A DNA stretch of 41,204 bases from an uncultured bacterium. Its GTDB lineage: Bacteria > Actinomycetota > Actinomycetes > S36-B12. A program made the translations under genes and the position numbers. The notes beneath the pieces were generated by a model. The model ran no database searches. It worked only from the letters and a program-made list of their open reading frames with translations, and was not told the DNA's origin. The stretch is from contig CAIZPS010000007.1 in NCBI GenBank assembly GCA_903934925.1, positions 1 to 41,204 on the forward strand. The letters run 5' to 3'. Positions 1 through 9,558 of the stretch are shown piece after piece (the stretch's first letter is position 1; the number at the start of each line of letters is the position of its first letter).

Positions 1-1730
1 TCCTGGGCGATCTGCTCGGCGTTCGTCTTGGGCATGCCCGGGTGGTGGAGCACCCCGCCGTGTGCGTTGAAGATGACGTCGCTCTCCTCGTACTCGTGCA
101 GGGGAGCCTCGACGGCGGCTTGATCCGCAGCATGGTGCTGACCCGCTTCGATCTCAGCGGCGGTGGGCTTGGGGATGTTCACTCCGTAGAAGAACTCACT
201 GAGGCGATGACGCAGCATCTGGACTCGGTAGTGCTTGTTGCGCACTCCGTCGGCATCCGCCTTGTCTGGCGCGGGCAGCGGAACGTAGTCGTGCTTCGAG
301 CTGATGACCGCCAGCTCCTTGGCGTTCAGGGGCTGGTGCACCTCGATGAATTCCCCGTGCGGCAGGCGCAGCACGCGGCCTGACTCGTACCCGTGGAGCA
401 GCTTCTCGCGGTCCTTGCGCTGCAGGCCGAGGCAGGTGCGCCGAGTGATCACGAAGACGATCGGCGGCACGATGATCAGGGCGAACCGCAGGAACCAGAT
501 GATCGAGTTGATTGACAGGTCGAAGGCGACGGCGATGATGTCGTTCGCGCCACCGACCCACAGCAGCACGTAGAAGGTGATCGCCATCATCCCCAGCGCC
601 GTGCGTGTGGGCGCATTGCGCGGTCGCTCGAGCAGGTTGTGCTCGCGCTTGTCTCCGGTGACCCAGGCCTCGATGAAGGGGTAGAGGCCCAGGACGGTGA
701 AGAGGATGCCGGGGACCACCAGGGCCGGGATGAAGATGTTCCACGAGATTGTCCAGCCGAACAGCACCGTCTCCCAGTTCGGCATGACACGCAGGGCGCC
801 GTCGAGGAAGCCGATGTACCAGTCCGGCTGGGAGCCCGCGGAGACCTGGTCGGGCAGGTACGGGCCGAAGACCCAGATGGGGTTGATCGTGACCAGGCCA
901 CCGACCAGGGCGATGATGCCGAAGACGACGAAGAAGAAGCCGCCGGCCTTCGCCATGTACACCGGAAGCAGCGGGTAGCCGACGACGTTGTCGTTCGTGC
1001 GTCCCGGACCGGGGAACTGGGTGTGCTTCTGCGTCCAGACCAGCATCAGGTGGATCGTCACCAGAGCCAGGATCAGCCCGGGTATCAGCAGGATGTGCAC
1101 CCCGTAGAGCCTGGAGATGAACTCGGTGCCCGGGAACTCGCCGTCGAAGAGCAGGAATGCTGCCCAGGTGCCCACGACGGGCACGGCCTGGACGATGCCG
1201 CGGGCGATCTGCAGGCCGGTGCCGGAGAGCAGGTCGTCTGGGAGGGAGTATCCGGAGAAGCCCGCGAGGAGGCCGAAGGTGGTGAGGCCGACGCCGATCA
1301 GCCAGTTGAACTCGCGGGGCTTGCGGAACGCCCCGGTGAAGAACACGCGGAACATGTGAACGGCCATCGCGGCGATGAAGATCAGTGCCGACCAGTGATG
1401 CATCTGGCGGAGCAGGAGTCCGCCTCGGACGTCGAAGGAGATGTTGAGGGCGGACTCGTAGGCCTGCGACATGTGCAGGCCCTTGAGCGGCACGTACGAG
1501 CCGTCGTAGATGACCTCGGCCATGGAGGGCTTGAACCACAGGGTGAGGAAGACGCCGGTGAGCATCACGACGATGAAGCTGTAGAGCGCGATCTCGCCGA
1601 GCATGAAGGACCAGTGGTCGGGGAAGACCTTGCCGAGGTTCCGTGAGAGGAACTTGTTGCTGCCGACCCGCTGATCGACGTAGGTGGCCGTCGCGCCGCC
1701 GACCTTCTCGACGGGGCTGGTCGTGGTCAT
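1..1730 (-). CDS. qcrB: Cytochrome bc1 complex cytochrome b subunit (partial, C-terminus off window)
   Basis: Manual translation of the minus strand from ATG 1730: MTTTSPVEKVGGATATYVDQRVGSNKFLSRNLGKVFPDHWSFMLGEIALYSF..., with MHHWSA, GYSLPDDLLSGTGL and other cytochrome b segments. ATGA overlap with qcrA. Absent from the ORF track, probably because it runs off the edge. Confidence 0.95.
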   Translation of the reverse strand, partial: MTTTSPVEKVGGATATYVDQRVGSNKFLSRNLGKVFPDHWSFMLGEIALYSFIVVMLTGVFLTLWFKPSMAEVIYDGSYVPLKGLHMSQAYESALNISFDVRGGLLLRQMHHWSALIFIAAMAVHMFRVFFTGAFRKPREFNWLIGVGLTTFGLLAGFSGYSLPDDLLSGTGLQIARGIVQAVPVVGTWAAFLLFDGEFPGTEFISRLYGVHILLIPGLILALVTIHLMLVWTQKHTQFPGPGRTNDNVVGYPLLPVYMAKAGGFFFVVFGIIALVGGLVTINPIWVFGPYLPDQVSAGSQPDWYIGFLDGALRVMPNWETVLFGWTISWNIFIPALVVPGILFTVLGLYPFIEAWVTGDKREHNLLERPRNAPTRTALGMMAITFYVLLWVGGANDIIAVAFDLSINSIIWFLRFALIIVPPIVFVITRRTCLGLQRKDREKLLHGYESGRVLRLPHGEFIEVHQPLNAKELAVISSKHDYVPLPAPDKADADGVRNKHYRVQMLRHRLSEFFYGVNIPKPTAAEIEAGQHHAADQAAVEAPLHEYEESDVIFNAHGGVLHHPGMPKTNAEQIAQ

Positions 1731-2896
1731 CCGCGCTCCCAGAAACTCGGTCCGATGGGTTCTTGGAAATCTGACATTGCTACGAGGAAGCCTTCCTCAT
1801 CCACGCCGATCGGCAACTGCGGCATACGCCTGGCTGCGGGCCCGAAGACGACGTTTCCGCTGTCGGCGAGGTCGAAGGTCGACTGGTGGCAGGGGCACAG
1901 CAGGTGGTGCGTGCGCTGCTCGTACAGGGCGATGGGGCAGCCCACATGGGTGCAGATCTTGGAGTAGGCCAGGATCCCCTGGTAGTCCCATCCCTCGCCC
2001 TGCTGCGAGCGGATCTCGTCGGGCTCCATGCGCACCAGGATGATCGCGGCCTTGCCGCGGGCATTGAAGTTGCCCTCGAGCTCCTCCACCTCGGGCAGAT
2101 CGGCCGGGATGGCGGCGATCAGGCCGCCGACGGGAAGGTCCTCGGGACGGATCGGCCGGAAGGCGACGCTGTCCTCCGAGGCCTCGACCTCACCGGCCAC
2201 CTCGCCGCCGCTGTCCTCGCCGCCATGCGAGCCCTGGTAGGTGCCGTCGGAGATGATCCGGGTGCCCTGGGCCCACAAGGTGGTGGAGAGCAGGTCAGCG
2301 GGGGACTTGCCCTTGGTGAACTCGTCTGGGGTCCACAGGTCGCGGAGCATGACGACGAGGGGGATCGGGAACAGGACGAGGGCGCCGATCAGAGTGCGTC
2401 GGATGAGGCGGAAGCGGGCGAACCCCGACTCCTCCTTGCCTCGCTCGTAGTTCGCCTCGGCCTCGGCGGACGCTCGCTTTGGTGAGGACATGTCGTGGCG
2501 ATCCTGCACGACCTCCACGTCGGGCATCAGCTTCTTGGCCCACTGGATGGCACCCGTACCGACGAGCAGAATCGCCATGCCCATGGTGAAGCCCAGGGCG
2601 ACGTTGCTCGCGCCGACAGCGCCGAGCACCGGGATGTACACGACCGCAGTGGGGTCGATCGCGATGTAGGCCACCACGAACAGCACCACGAAGAGCATGG
2701 ACAGCAGGAACATCGTGGCGACCTGGCGCTCCGCGCGGCGGGCGGCCTTCGGGTCGGTGTCGGTCGCGCGGGGCTTGTGCGGGATGTCGGCCACGGGGGA
2801 GTAGCCCAGACGCGCGGGCGCGTTGCCGTGCCCATTCGAGCCGTGCGGCGCCCCGCCCTGCGACGGGGTGTCCTGGTGGGGGGAGATGTCGGTCAT
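1727..2896 (-). CDS. qcrA: Cytochrome bc1 complex Rieske iron-sulfur subunit
   Basis: Rieske motifs CTHVGCPI and CPCHQSTFD; three N-terminal hydrophobic segments; sits between qcrB and qcrC. Confidence 0.95.
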   Translation of the reverse strand: MTDISPHQDTPSQGGAPHGSNGHGNAPARLGYSPVADIPHKPRATDTDPKAARRAERQVATMFLLSMLFVVLFVVAYIAIDPTAVVYIPVLGAVGASNVALGFTMGMAILLVGTGAIQWAKKLMPDVEVVQDRHDMSSPKRASAEAEANYERGKEESGFARFRLIRRTLIGALVLFPIPLVVMLRDLWTPDEFTKGKSPADLLSTTLWAQGTRIISDGTYQGSHGGEDSGGEVAGEVEASEDSVAFRPIRPEDLPVGGLIAAIPADLPEVEELEGNFNARGKAAIILVRMEPDEIRSQQGEGWDYQGILAYSKICTHVGCPIALYEQRTHHLLCPCHQSTFDLADSGNVVFGPAARRMPQLPIGVDEEGFLVAMSDFQEPIGPSFWERG

Positions 2897-3684
2897 CGTG
2901 ACTTGATTCCGATCCAGACGGCCGCGGCGATGAGCGCTGCGAAGACTCCGACAACGAGGAAGACGCCCTCGGTCACGGGACCGAAGCGTCCGAGATTGAG
3001 GCCCCCCGGGCTGGAGGCCTCCTGCAGGTCACGGATGTAGGCGATGATCGCCTGCTTGTCGCCCTCGGGCAGCTGGCTGTCGCTGAAGACCGGCATGTTC
3101 TGCGGGCCGGTCAGCATGGCCTCGTAGATGACCTCCGGCGTGGACTCCATCAGATTGGGGGCGTACTTGCCCTGGGTCAGCGCACCGCCCTGGCCGGCGG
3201 CCTGGTGGCATTGTGCGCAGTTGATGCGGAACAGCTGGCCACCGAAGGCGACGTCGGCATCGGCGTAGTCGAGCTGCTGAGCTGACGGGATCGCCGGTCC
3301 CGGCGCGAGAGATGCGACGTACGCGGACATGGCGGCGATGTCGTCCTCAGAGTAGATGTTCTCCTTGGATGGGGCCTGGGCGCCGGGGGCGGCCAGGGGC
3401 ATGCGTCCGGTAGAGACCTGGAAATGGACGCCCGCAGCTCCCACGCCGATCAGGGTCGGCCCGACCTTCGTGCCCTGGGCCTCAAGGCCGTGGCAGGACG
3501 AGCAGCCCTCGAGGTACAGCTGCTTGCCCTTCTCCACCTGAGTCTCGGTGCCAACGGCCATGGTGGCTTCAGCAGGCTGCACGCTCGCCAGTGCGGCGTA
3601 GCCACCGCCGACCACAGCAAGGGCTCCGATCAACAACGCGGATGCCACGAGCGGACTGCGCCGCCGTGCGGCCAGGAACTTCAC
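2893..3684 (-). CDS. qcrC: Cytochrome bc1 complex diheme cytochrome c subunit
   Basis: Two CxxCH motifs (CSSCH, CAQCH) and a C-terminal TM segment. GTG start at 3684 (VKFLAARRRSPLVAS) chosen over the upstream in-frame extension. Confidence 0.92.
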   Translation of the reverse strand: MKFLAARRRSPLVASALLIGALAVVGGGYAALASVQPAEATMAVGTETQVEKGKQLYLEGCSSCHGLEAQGTKVGPTLIGVGAAGVHFQVSTGRMPLAAPGAQAPSKENIYSEDDIAAMSAYVASLAPGPAIPSAQQLDYADADVAFGGQLFRINCAQCHQAAGQGGALTQGKYAPNLMESTPEVIYEAMLTGPQNMPVFSDSQLPEGDKQAIIAYIRDLQEASSPGGLNLGRFGPVTEGVFLVVGVFAALIAAAVWIGIKSR

Positions 3685-3707
3685 CTTCGCCGAACCTCTC
3701 TGCTGGG

Positions 3708-4313
3708 CTACTTGAGGATGTAGATCATGAAGAACAGGGCGATCCAGACCACGTCGACGAAGTGCCAGTAGTACGACGTGACGATGGCCCGGGTCGCCTG
3801 GTCGTGCGAGAAGCGCTTGACCACGTAGGTCGTCGCGAGCACGAACAGGAAGGCCACGAGGCCGCCGACCACGTGCATGCCGTGGAATCCGGTGGTCAGG
3901 TAGAAGGCGGTGCCGTAGGCATTGCTCGACAGTGTGAGGCCCTCGTGCACCAGCTCCGCGTACTCGGTGACCTGGCCGCCGATGAAGACCGCGCCCATGA
4001 GGAACGTGATGATGAACCATCGACGCAGGCCCTTGACGTCGCCGCGCTCGGCCGCGAACACGCCGAGCTGGCAGGTGACGGACGACAGCACGAGGATCGT
4101 GGTGTTGACGCTGGCGAACGGGATGTTCAGCAGCTGCGTCTCCGCAGCCCACAGCTCGGGGTTCACCGCGCGGAGGGTGAAGTACATCGCGAACAGGGCC
4201 GCGAAGAACATCAGCTCGCTGGAGAGCCACACGATCGTGCCGATGGCGACCATGTTGGGCCGGTTTGCGGGCGTGTGGGCGTATGCCTGAGGGATCTGTG
4301 TTGCGTGGGCCAC
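3708..4313 (-). CDS. ctaE: Cytochrome c oxidase subunit III
   Basis: [41 protein letters not shown]...[12 protein letters not shown]...[17 protein letters not shown] start inferred from a -10-like hexamer 6 nt upstream; the track start is 4337. Confidence 0.93.
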   Translation of the reverse strand: MAHATQIPQAYAHTPANRPNMVAIGTIVWLSSELMFFAALFAMYFTLRAVNPELWAAETQLLNIPFASVNTTILVLSSVTCQLGVFAAERGDVKGLRRWFIITFLMGAVFIGGQVTEYAELVHEGLTLSSNAYGTAFYLTTGFHGMHVVGGLVAFLFVLATTYVVKRFSHDQATRAIVTSYYWHFVDVVWIALFFMIYILK

Positions 4314-4400
4314 GAGGCGAGTCTGGCAGATGGGCATGGTGAATGCCCCCGGACCCCCCCGACGACTCGGTCACATTCGCAGGGGTGTTTCACGCCCCGG

Positions 4401-4406
4401 TAGAGT
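4401..4406 (+). promoter_or_regulatory. -10-like TAGAGT, 7 nt before GTG 4414
   Basis: TAGAGT-GCCGTTC-GTG. Confidence 0.55.
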
Positions 4407-4413
4407 GCCGTTC

Positions 4414-4950
4414 GTGCACCGATCTGATGATGAGGCCGTGCTGGCCGCTGCCCAGGCCGAGGTCGCCGCTGCTGAGGCTGTCAACCCAGGGTCTGGCCTG
4501 AGCAATGCCCAGCACGACGACCACGACGACCATGGCGGACCGGACCCTGAGCCCACCCTCCGGGTGCTCGTCTACAGCGATGACCGGGTCGTTCGCCGCC
4601 AGGTGATCACGGCGCTGGGCCGCCGCCCGGCCGCTGATCTGCCGGCCCTGGAGTACGTCGAGGTGGCGACTGAGGCGATGGCCGTCGCGGTGGTCGACCG
4701 GGGCGGGCTCGATCTGCTGATCCTCGACGGTGAGGCAGTGCCTATCGGAGGCATGGGGCTGTGCCGTCAGCTCAAGGACGAGATCTACCACTGCCCGCCT
4801 GTGCTCCTGCTCGTCGGCCGGCCTCAGGACGCCTGGCTGGCGACGTGGTCCCGTGCTGACGCCGTGACCTCGCACCCCCTGGACGCCGTCGCTCTCGCCC
4901 GCTCGGTCGCCACGCTGCTGCGCAGCCGGGTGTCCGTCGCCACGGTCTGA
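4414..4950 (+). CDS. Response-regulator receiver-like protein
   Basis: RVLVYSDDRVVRRQVITAL...LDLLILDGEAVPIGGMGLCRQLK; receiver-like fold with Asp in LILDG; GTG start with TAGAGT 7 nt upstream. Confidence 0.7.
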   Translation: MHRSDDEAVLAAAQAEVAAAEAVNPGSGLSNAQHDDHDDHGGPDPEPTLRVLVYSDDRVVRRQVITALGRRPAADLPALEYVEVATEAMAVAVVDRGGLDLLILDGEAVPIGGMGLCRQLKDEIYHCPPVLLLVGRPQDAWLATWSRADAVTSHPLDAVALARSVATLLRSRVSVATV

Positions 4951-4961
4951 CCGAGGGACGC

Positions 4962-6092
4962 ATGTCGACCCCACCCGGGGCCATCCCCTCAGCGCCGACC
5001 TGGCCCGCTGTGCTGGCGGCCCTGGCCTCCGGCAACGATCTGACCCCCGACCAGGCAGCATGGGCCATGGAGCAGGTGCTGGGGGGCTCGGCGTCTCCAG
5101 CGCAGTTCGGCGCCTTCGTGATGGGACTCAGGGCCAAGGGTGAGACGGCCGATGAGGTGGAGGCGCTCGTGACGACGATGCTGTCCCGCGCTCGGCTGCT
5201 TGATTTCGGTGCCGAGGGGGCTCCTGTTGCGCTCGATGCGGTCGGCACGGGCGGCGACCAGGCGCACACGGTGAACATTTCCACCATGACCACTCTGGTG
5301 TGCGCGGCCGCCGGGGTGCCGATGGTCAAGCACGGCAATCGCGCCGCTTCGTCCTCGACGGGCTCGGCCGACGTGCTGGAGTACCTCGGTGTGGTCATCG
5401 ACCTGGAGCCGGAGCAGGTCGTTGAAAGCATTCGGGGCGCGGGTATCGGCTTCTGCTTCGCCCAGGTCCACCATCCCGCCCTGCGGCATGCCGGGCCCTG
5501 GCGTCGGGAGCTCGGCGTGCCGACGGTCTTCAACATTCTCGGCCCACTGACCAACCCGGGATCGGTGAGTGCGGCCCTCATCGGCTCCGCCAGCCTGGCA
5601 CTCGCGCCGGTCATGGCCGACGTGCTGCTTCGCCGGGGCGTTCGTGCTCTCGTCGTCCGGGGCGAGGATGGCCTCGATGAGATCTCCACGTCGGCGCCCA
5701 CCCGGGTGTGGGACGCCACTGGCGACATCGTCCGCGAGACGACTCTGGACCCAATGGACCTCGGCATCCCGCGAACCCCGGCAGCCCTGCTGGCCGGAGG
5801 CGACAGTGCGCGCAATGCTGATCTGCTCATCGCGGCCCTCGACGGCTCGGCGCCGCAGGGTCCTGATGCCGATCGGGTCGCAGCCATCCGTGACGCTGTC
5901 GCCATGAATGCGGCCGCGGCGCTCGCCGCCTATGCAGCCGCGACCCCGGGGGGCGATCCCGGCGCGAATGCGGGGATCGATCTGACTGCGCGCGTCGCGG
6001 AGCATGTGCCAACGGTGCGCGCCATCCTGCAGGAGGGCGCGGCCGTGGATGTGCTTCGACGCTGGGCAGAGGTCACGCAGGGTCTGCGGTAG
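4962..6092 (+). CDS. trpD: Anthranilate phosphoribosyltransferase
   Basis: AVGTGGDQAHTVNISTM, VKHGNRAASSSTGSADVLE and FNILGPLTNP motifs. Confidence 0.97.
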   Translation: MSTPPGAIPSAPTWPAVLAALASGNDLTPDQAAWAMEQVLGGSASPAQFGAFVMGLRAKGETADEVEALVTTMLSRARLLDFGAEGAPVALDAVGTGGDQAHTVNISTMTTLVCAAAGVPMVKHGNRAASSSTGSADVLEYLGVVIDLEPEQVVESIRGAGIGFCFAQVHHPALRHAGPWRRELGVPTVFNILGPLTNPGSVSAALIGSASLALAPVMADVLLRRGVRALVVRGEDGLDEISTSAPTRVWDATGDIVRETTLDPMDLGIPRTPAALLAGGDSARNADLLIAALDGSAPQGPDADRVAAIRDAVAMNAAAALAAYAAATPGGDPGANAGIDLTARVAEHVPTVRAILQEGAAVDVLRRWAEVTQGLR

Positions 6093-6110
6093 CAGCGGGC
6101 GTCGTCGGCA

Positions 6111-7952
6111 CTAGGCCGAGCGAATGCGCGTGACTGCGGTGGCGCGCGGCCCCTCGGGACGAGCCGTGCTCGGGTCGGCGCGACGGTCGGTGCTGCGCCC
6201 CGAGATAAGCCATCCGGACGGGTCGGGTGTGACGTGACGTGTCACGCGGTCGAGCTCGGCCGCGGCACGGCCGCCGCCGTGCATCGGCAGTGCCAGCCCC
6301 GACGTGGCACGCACAAGTCGAACGTCGCCGGACTCCAGCCATCGCAGGATCTCCAGGGCTTCCTCGGTCAGCCCGGCCGGGGCAGGCTCGGCGGCGGGAT
6401 CGACATGCTCGGCCTGTGCGACAAGTGCATCGGCGTGCGCACGTGGGTCCGAGCCGGGCCGGGCGTGCCCGGCAGCGGCGAGCCGGCCGTGCCGGATCAC
6501 GTGGATGTCCCAGCCGAGGTCGTCCGTGGGCTCGGCGGCCACGAGCAGGGGCTCCCGGCCGATCATGGCCAGCTGATGGGTGCGGTGACTCGCCCGCGAC
6601 AGCGCCTGCAGGCGGCCGCGCCATCGGGCAGCCTCCTCGAACCGCTGCTCGTCAGCCAGCCGGGCCATGCGCGCTCGCACCGCGGCATCGACCGCACGGA
6701 GATCGCCGGACATCGCCTCGCGGAGGGCAGCGACCCGCTCGTCGTAGGCAGCACGGTCAGAGCCGGACGCGCAGGGCGCCAGGCATCGACCGAGTTCTGC
6801 GAGCGAGCAGCCGGGCTGCGATGAGGTCGGGTTCCGCGCGATCCGGGTGGTGCACGTGCGCACGGGGTGAGCCAGCAGCAGTGCCTCGATGGCGTCCTCG
6901 GCTGCGGTGCGTCCTGCGAACGGCCCGAGGTACCGTGCGCCGAGGGCGACGTCTGCGCCGACACTGCGCACGATCGACAGGCGCGGAGCCGGTTCGACGG
7001 TCAGCTTGACCCACTGCTGCCGGTCGGGTCGGCGGGATCGTCGGTTGTAGCGCGGCTGGCGCTCGACGATGAGCCGGAGTTCGCGCACGCGCGCCTCGAG
7101 AGTCGTGGCACACACGATCGGGGTGACGCGCGTGGCGATTCCGACCATTTCCGCCATGCGTCGGCGCTGCTCGGATGCCGTGAAGTACGAGCGCACCCGC
7201 GTGCGGATGCTGCGCGAGGTGCCCACGTACAGCGAGGCGCCCTGGGCATCCTCGAACACGTACACGCCTGGTGCGTCGGGGAGGCCGTCCGCGAGGTGCC
7301 GTTTCGCACGTTGTGTGGGAGTCACGCGTGACAGGAAGCCCTGGAGGTCCTCGAGGGTGCTGACCCCGAAGCCGGCGGTGCGTTCGAGCAGCGCGTGCAG
7401 CACGTCGACGGTCGCGCGGGCATCGTCGAGGGCGCGATGGGTGGGCGTGACGCTCGCGCGGAAGTGCGCGGCGAGGGTGGCCAGTTTGCAGTTGCGCACT
7501 TCGTCGCGGTGCAGCGCCACACGCGCCAGTCGCGCCGTGTCGATCACGCGCGGCGCCGGCCACGGGAACTCGTGCCGCGAGCAGGCGCCGGTGAGGAAGC
7601 TGACGTCGTACGGGGCATTGTGCGCCACCAGCACCCCCGAGCCCAGGAACTCCAGGAAGGACGGGAGCACGGCAGGCAGGCGTGGAGCCTTCGCGACGGT
7701 GGCATCGGTGATGCCGGTCAGTGCCGCCACGAAGGAGGGAATGGGCATGCCGGGATTGACGAGCGTCGCAAACTCTCCGAGCACGACTCCACCGCGCACC
7801 GCGACAGCGCCGATCTCGGTGATGCCCGCATCCGCTGGTGCTCCGCCGGTGGTCTCGAGGTCGACGACGACGAACGTGACGTCGGCCAGGGGAGTGCCGA
7901 GGTCGGCGAAGCTCGCCTGCACCCCGGTCGGGTGCAGCACATTGGACGTCAT
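6111..7952 (-). CDS. DEDDh exonuclease fused to UvrC/Cho-type GIY-YIG nuclease
   Basis: N-terminal FVVVDLETTGG...AHNAPYDVSFL...HRALDDARAT (DEDDh), then PDAPGVYVFEDAQGASLYVGTSRSIRTRV (GIY-YIG) and a UVR-like helix (ADEQRFEEAARWRGRLQAL). Start at ATG 7952 rather than the track start 8681. Confidence 0.9.
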   Translation of the reverse strand: MTSNVLHPTGVQASFADLGTPLADVTFVVVDLETTGGAPADAGITEIGAVAVRGGVVLGEFATLVNPGMPIPSFVAALTGITDATVAKAPRLPAVLPSFLEFLGSGVLVAHNAPYDVSFLTGACSRHEFPWPAPRVIDTARLARVALHRDEVRNCKLATLAAHFRASVTPTHRALDDARATVDVLHALLERTAGFGVSTLEDLQGFLSRVTPTQRAKRHLADGLPDAPGVYVFEDAQGASLYVGTSRSIRTRVRSYFTASEQRRRMAEMVGIATRVTPIVCATTLEARVRELRLIVERQPRYNRRSRRPDRQQWVKLTVEPAPRLSIVRSVGADVALGARYLGPFAGRTAAEDAIEALLLAHPVRTCTTRIARNPTSSQPGCSLAELGRCLAPCASGSDRAAYDERVAALREAMSGDLRAVDAAVRARMARLADEQRFEEAARWRGRLQALSRASHRTHQLAMIGREPLLVAAEPTDDLGWDIHVIRHGRLAAAGHARPGSDPRAHADALVAQAEHVDPAAEPAPAGLTEEALEILRWLESGDVRLVRATSGLALPMHGGGRAAAELDRVTRHVTPDPSGWLISGRSTDRRADPSTARPEGPRATAVTRIRSA

Positions 7953-7996
7953 ACCTGCCGACCGTAGGCGCACCGTGTGACATCGGTCGGCATCGC

Positions 7997-8002
7997 TAGG
8001 CT
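7997..8002 (+). promoter_or_regulatory. -10-like TAGGCT, 7 nt before GTG 8010
   Basis: TAGGCT-CGTGTCC-GTG. Confidence 0.6.
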
Positions 8003-8009
8003 CGTGTCC

Positions 8010-8288
8010 GTGGCTGATTCCCCAGTGATTCCCGATGATCGCTCGCGCTGGCGCTGTGCCCATTGCGGCAACCTGACCCGCTTCGATGTGGTGCGCAGCT
8101 CCCGGGTGCGTGAGTTCTGGCACCTGGACATGGCGGGTGTGCCGACGATCGACGAGCGCGAGGTGCTTGTTGAGACGGTCGAGTCGGTCACCTGTCGCTG
8201 GTGCGGAGCGGCCGACCGCGTGGAGGTCGTGTCGCGGCCGGAGTTCGGCGGGCCCGTCGACGAGGGGCCCGGTGACGGCGGCCCGTGA
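8010..8288 (+). CDS. Small zinc-ribbon-like protein
   Basis: CAHCGN...CRWCGAADR paired CxxC motifs; GTG start with TAGGCT 7 nt upstream. Confidence 0.65.
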   Translation: MADSPVIPDDRSRWRCAHCGNLTRFDVVRSSRVREFWHLDMAGVPTIDEREVLVETVESVTCRWCGAADRVEVVSRPEFGGPVDEGPGDGGP

Positions 8289-9129
8289 TCGCCTGGCTGA
8301 CGGCCTTGTCGCGGCGGTCGACCGGGTCCCGGAGGCGACCTGGGGCGTGAGTGTGCGCCGCGACGGCGAGCAGGTCGTCGCGATCAACCCCCACGTGGTG
8401 CTGCCCAGCGCGAGCATGGGCAAGGTGCTCCTGCTGATCGCTGCGGCGCAGGCGCTGATCGACGGCGAGCACCGACTCGACGATTCGCTGGAACTCCTGC
8501 CCGAGGACCGCGTGACCGACTCCGGCCTGTGGCAGCACCTGCCCGAGCGGGTGCTGTCCTGGCAGACCGCGTGCGTGCTGGTTGCGGCCGTGAGCGACAA
8601 CTGCGCCGCCAACGCCCTGATTCGCGTGCTCGGCCTCGACCGGGTGCAGGCGGTGTCCACCGACCTGGGTTTCCCGCTCACCCGCCAGGAGGATGTGCTC
8701 CGGGACGTGCGGACGGGCGATCATCCCACCGCCCCCTCGTGGTCTCGGGCCGGTGACCTCGCTCTGCTGATGGAGCGGCTCGGATCGGCGGGGGACGACT
8801 GGCCGGAGGGAGGTCACGTGCGGTCGTGGCTGTCTCTGGGGGTCGACCTTTCGATGGTGGCCTCAGGATTCGACGTCGATCCGCTGGCGCATGCCGTTCT
8901 CCCGCGCGGTCGATGGTTGATGAACAAGACGGGCACGGATGCGGGGGTTCGGGCTGACGCTGGCGCATTCGGCCGGCCTGGGGAGGAATGGTCGTACGCC
9001 GTGGTGGCCCACTGGGCCCCTGAGCGAGGGGACCTCGTGCCGGGGGTGATGGCCTCGATGCGGGGGATCGGACACCTGCTGGCTGCGTGCTGCCCGCTGT
9101 CAGACCCCGCGCCTACTGTCGAATCATGA
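8272..9129 (+). CDS. Serine hydrolase, class A beta-lactamase-like fold
   Basis: SMGK (SxxK), VSDNCAAN (SDN) and NKTGTDAG (KTG) motifs. Confidence 0.82.
   Translation: MTAARDRLADGLVAAVDRVPEATWGVSVRRDGEQVVAINPHVVLPSASMGKVLLLIAAAQALIDGEHRLDDSLELLPEDRVTDSGLWQHLPERVLSWQTACVLVAAVSDNCAANALIRVLGLDRVQAVSTDLGFPLTRQEDVLRDVRTGDHPTAPSWSRAGDLALLMERLGSAGDDWPEGGHVRSWLSLGVDLSMVASGFDVDPLAHAVLPRGRWLMNKTGTDAGVRADAGAFGRPGEEWSYAVVAHWAPERGDLVPGVMASMRGIGHLLAACCPLSDPAPTVES
9114..9119 (+). promoter_or_regulatory. -10-like TACTGT, 6 nt before ATG 9126, inside the upstream gene
   Basis: TACTGT-CGAATC-ATG. Confidence 0.5.
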
Positions 9130-9365
9130 TCATCGACTGCGGTTCCTGCGCTGTGGCCGGCCCGGCGTGCGACGACTGTGTGGTGAGCGTCCTGATGGGC
9201 ATCCCTGAGGTGCCCCTCCGGTCTGCCGACCTGCCCCTGGGGTCTACCGACCTGCCCCTGGGGTCTACCGACCTGCCCGACGACCACGCGGCCGCCGTCG
9301 CGGTGCTGGCCGAATCCGGACTCGTGCCGCCGCTGCGCCTGGTGCGTGACGTTCGCGCCAGTTGA
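9126..9365 (+). CDS. Small cysteine-containing hypothetical protein with heptapeptide repeat
   Basis: MIIDCGSCAVAGPACDDCVVSVLMG...PLRSADLPLGSTDLPLGSTDL...; ATGA overlap with the upstream gene; TACTGT 6 nt before ATG. Confidence 0.7.
   Translation: MIIDCGSCAVAGPACDDCVVSVLMGIPEVPLRSADLPLGSTDLPLGSTDLPDDHAAAVAVLAESGLVPPLRLVRDVRAS
9211..9273 (+). repeat. 21-bp in-frame tandem repeat, 3 copies (first degenerate)
   Basis: TGCCCCTCCGGTCTGCCGACC / TGCCCCTGGGGTCTACCGACC / TGCCCCTGGGGTCTACCGACC; encodes PLRSADL-PLGSTDL-PLGSTDL. Confidence 0.97.
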
Positions 9366-9558
9366 GCGGTGGCCTTCTCCAGCCGCACCTGTTCCTCTCG
9401 GAACGCGGCCCCGGTGCGCCGCGTCCGAGGCGGCGATGGCGGATCCGGGTCCTGCACCGTGTCCCGGCAGCGGCCGACCTTGTCCGTCCGATAATCGGGG
9501 AGATGTGGTGCGTCGTCACCAGTCTGTTATCTTCGATGAGGGTTCCCAGGGTCCTTTC

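Noticed and set aside
196-1539. Long minus-strand ORF of 447 aa overlapping qcrB
   Set aside because: Arg/Pro/His-rich high-GC shadow ORF; the true frame on the same strand encodes QcrB.
6093-6110. trpD/nuclease convergent junction as another duplication
   Set aside because: The minus gene does end in CTAG (6110-6113 region CACTAGGCCGAGCG), but no copy of that sequence follows the trpD stop.
8681-8682. Upstream extension of the DnaQ/UvrC ORF from 7952 to 8681
   Set aside because: The extension runs antisense through two better-supported plus-strand genes; ATG 7952 has a TACGGT hexamer 8 nt upstream.
9366-9558. Possible c-di-AMP (ydaO) riboswitch before the NlpC/P60 gene
   Set aside because: Such switches occur before actinobacterial peptidoglycan hydrolase genes and the gap is long, but I could not recognise the conserved core; a covariance-model search (Infernal/Rfam) is needed. 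The CCGATAATCGG palindrome at 9487 is noted only.
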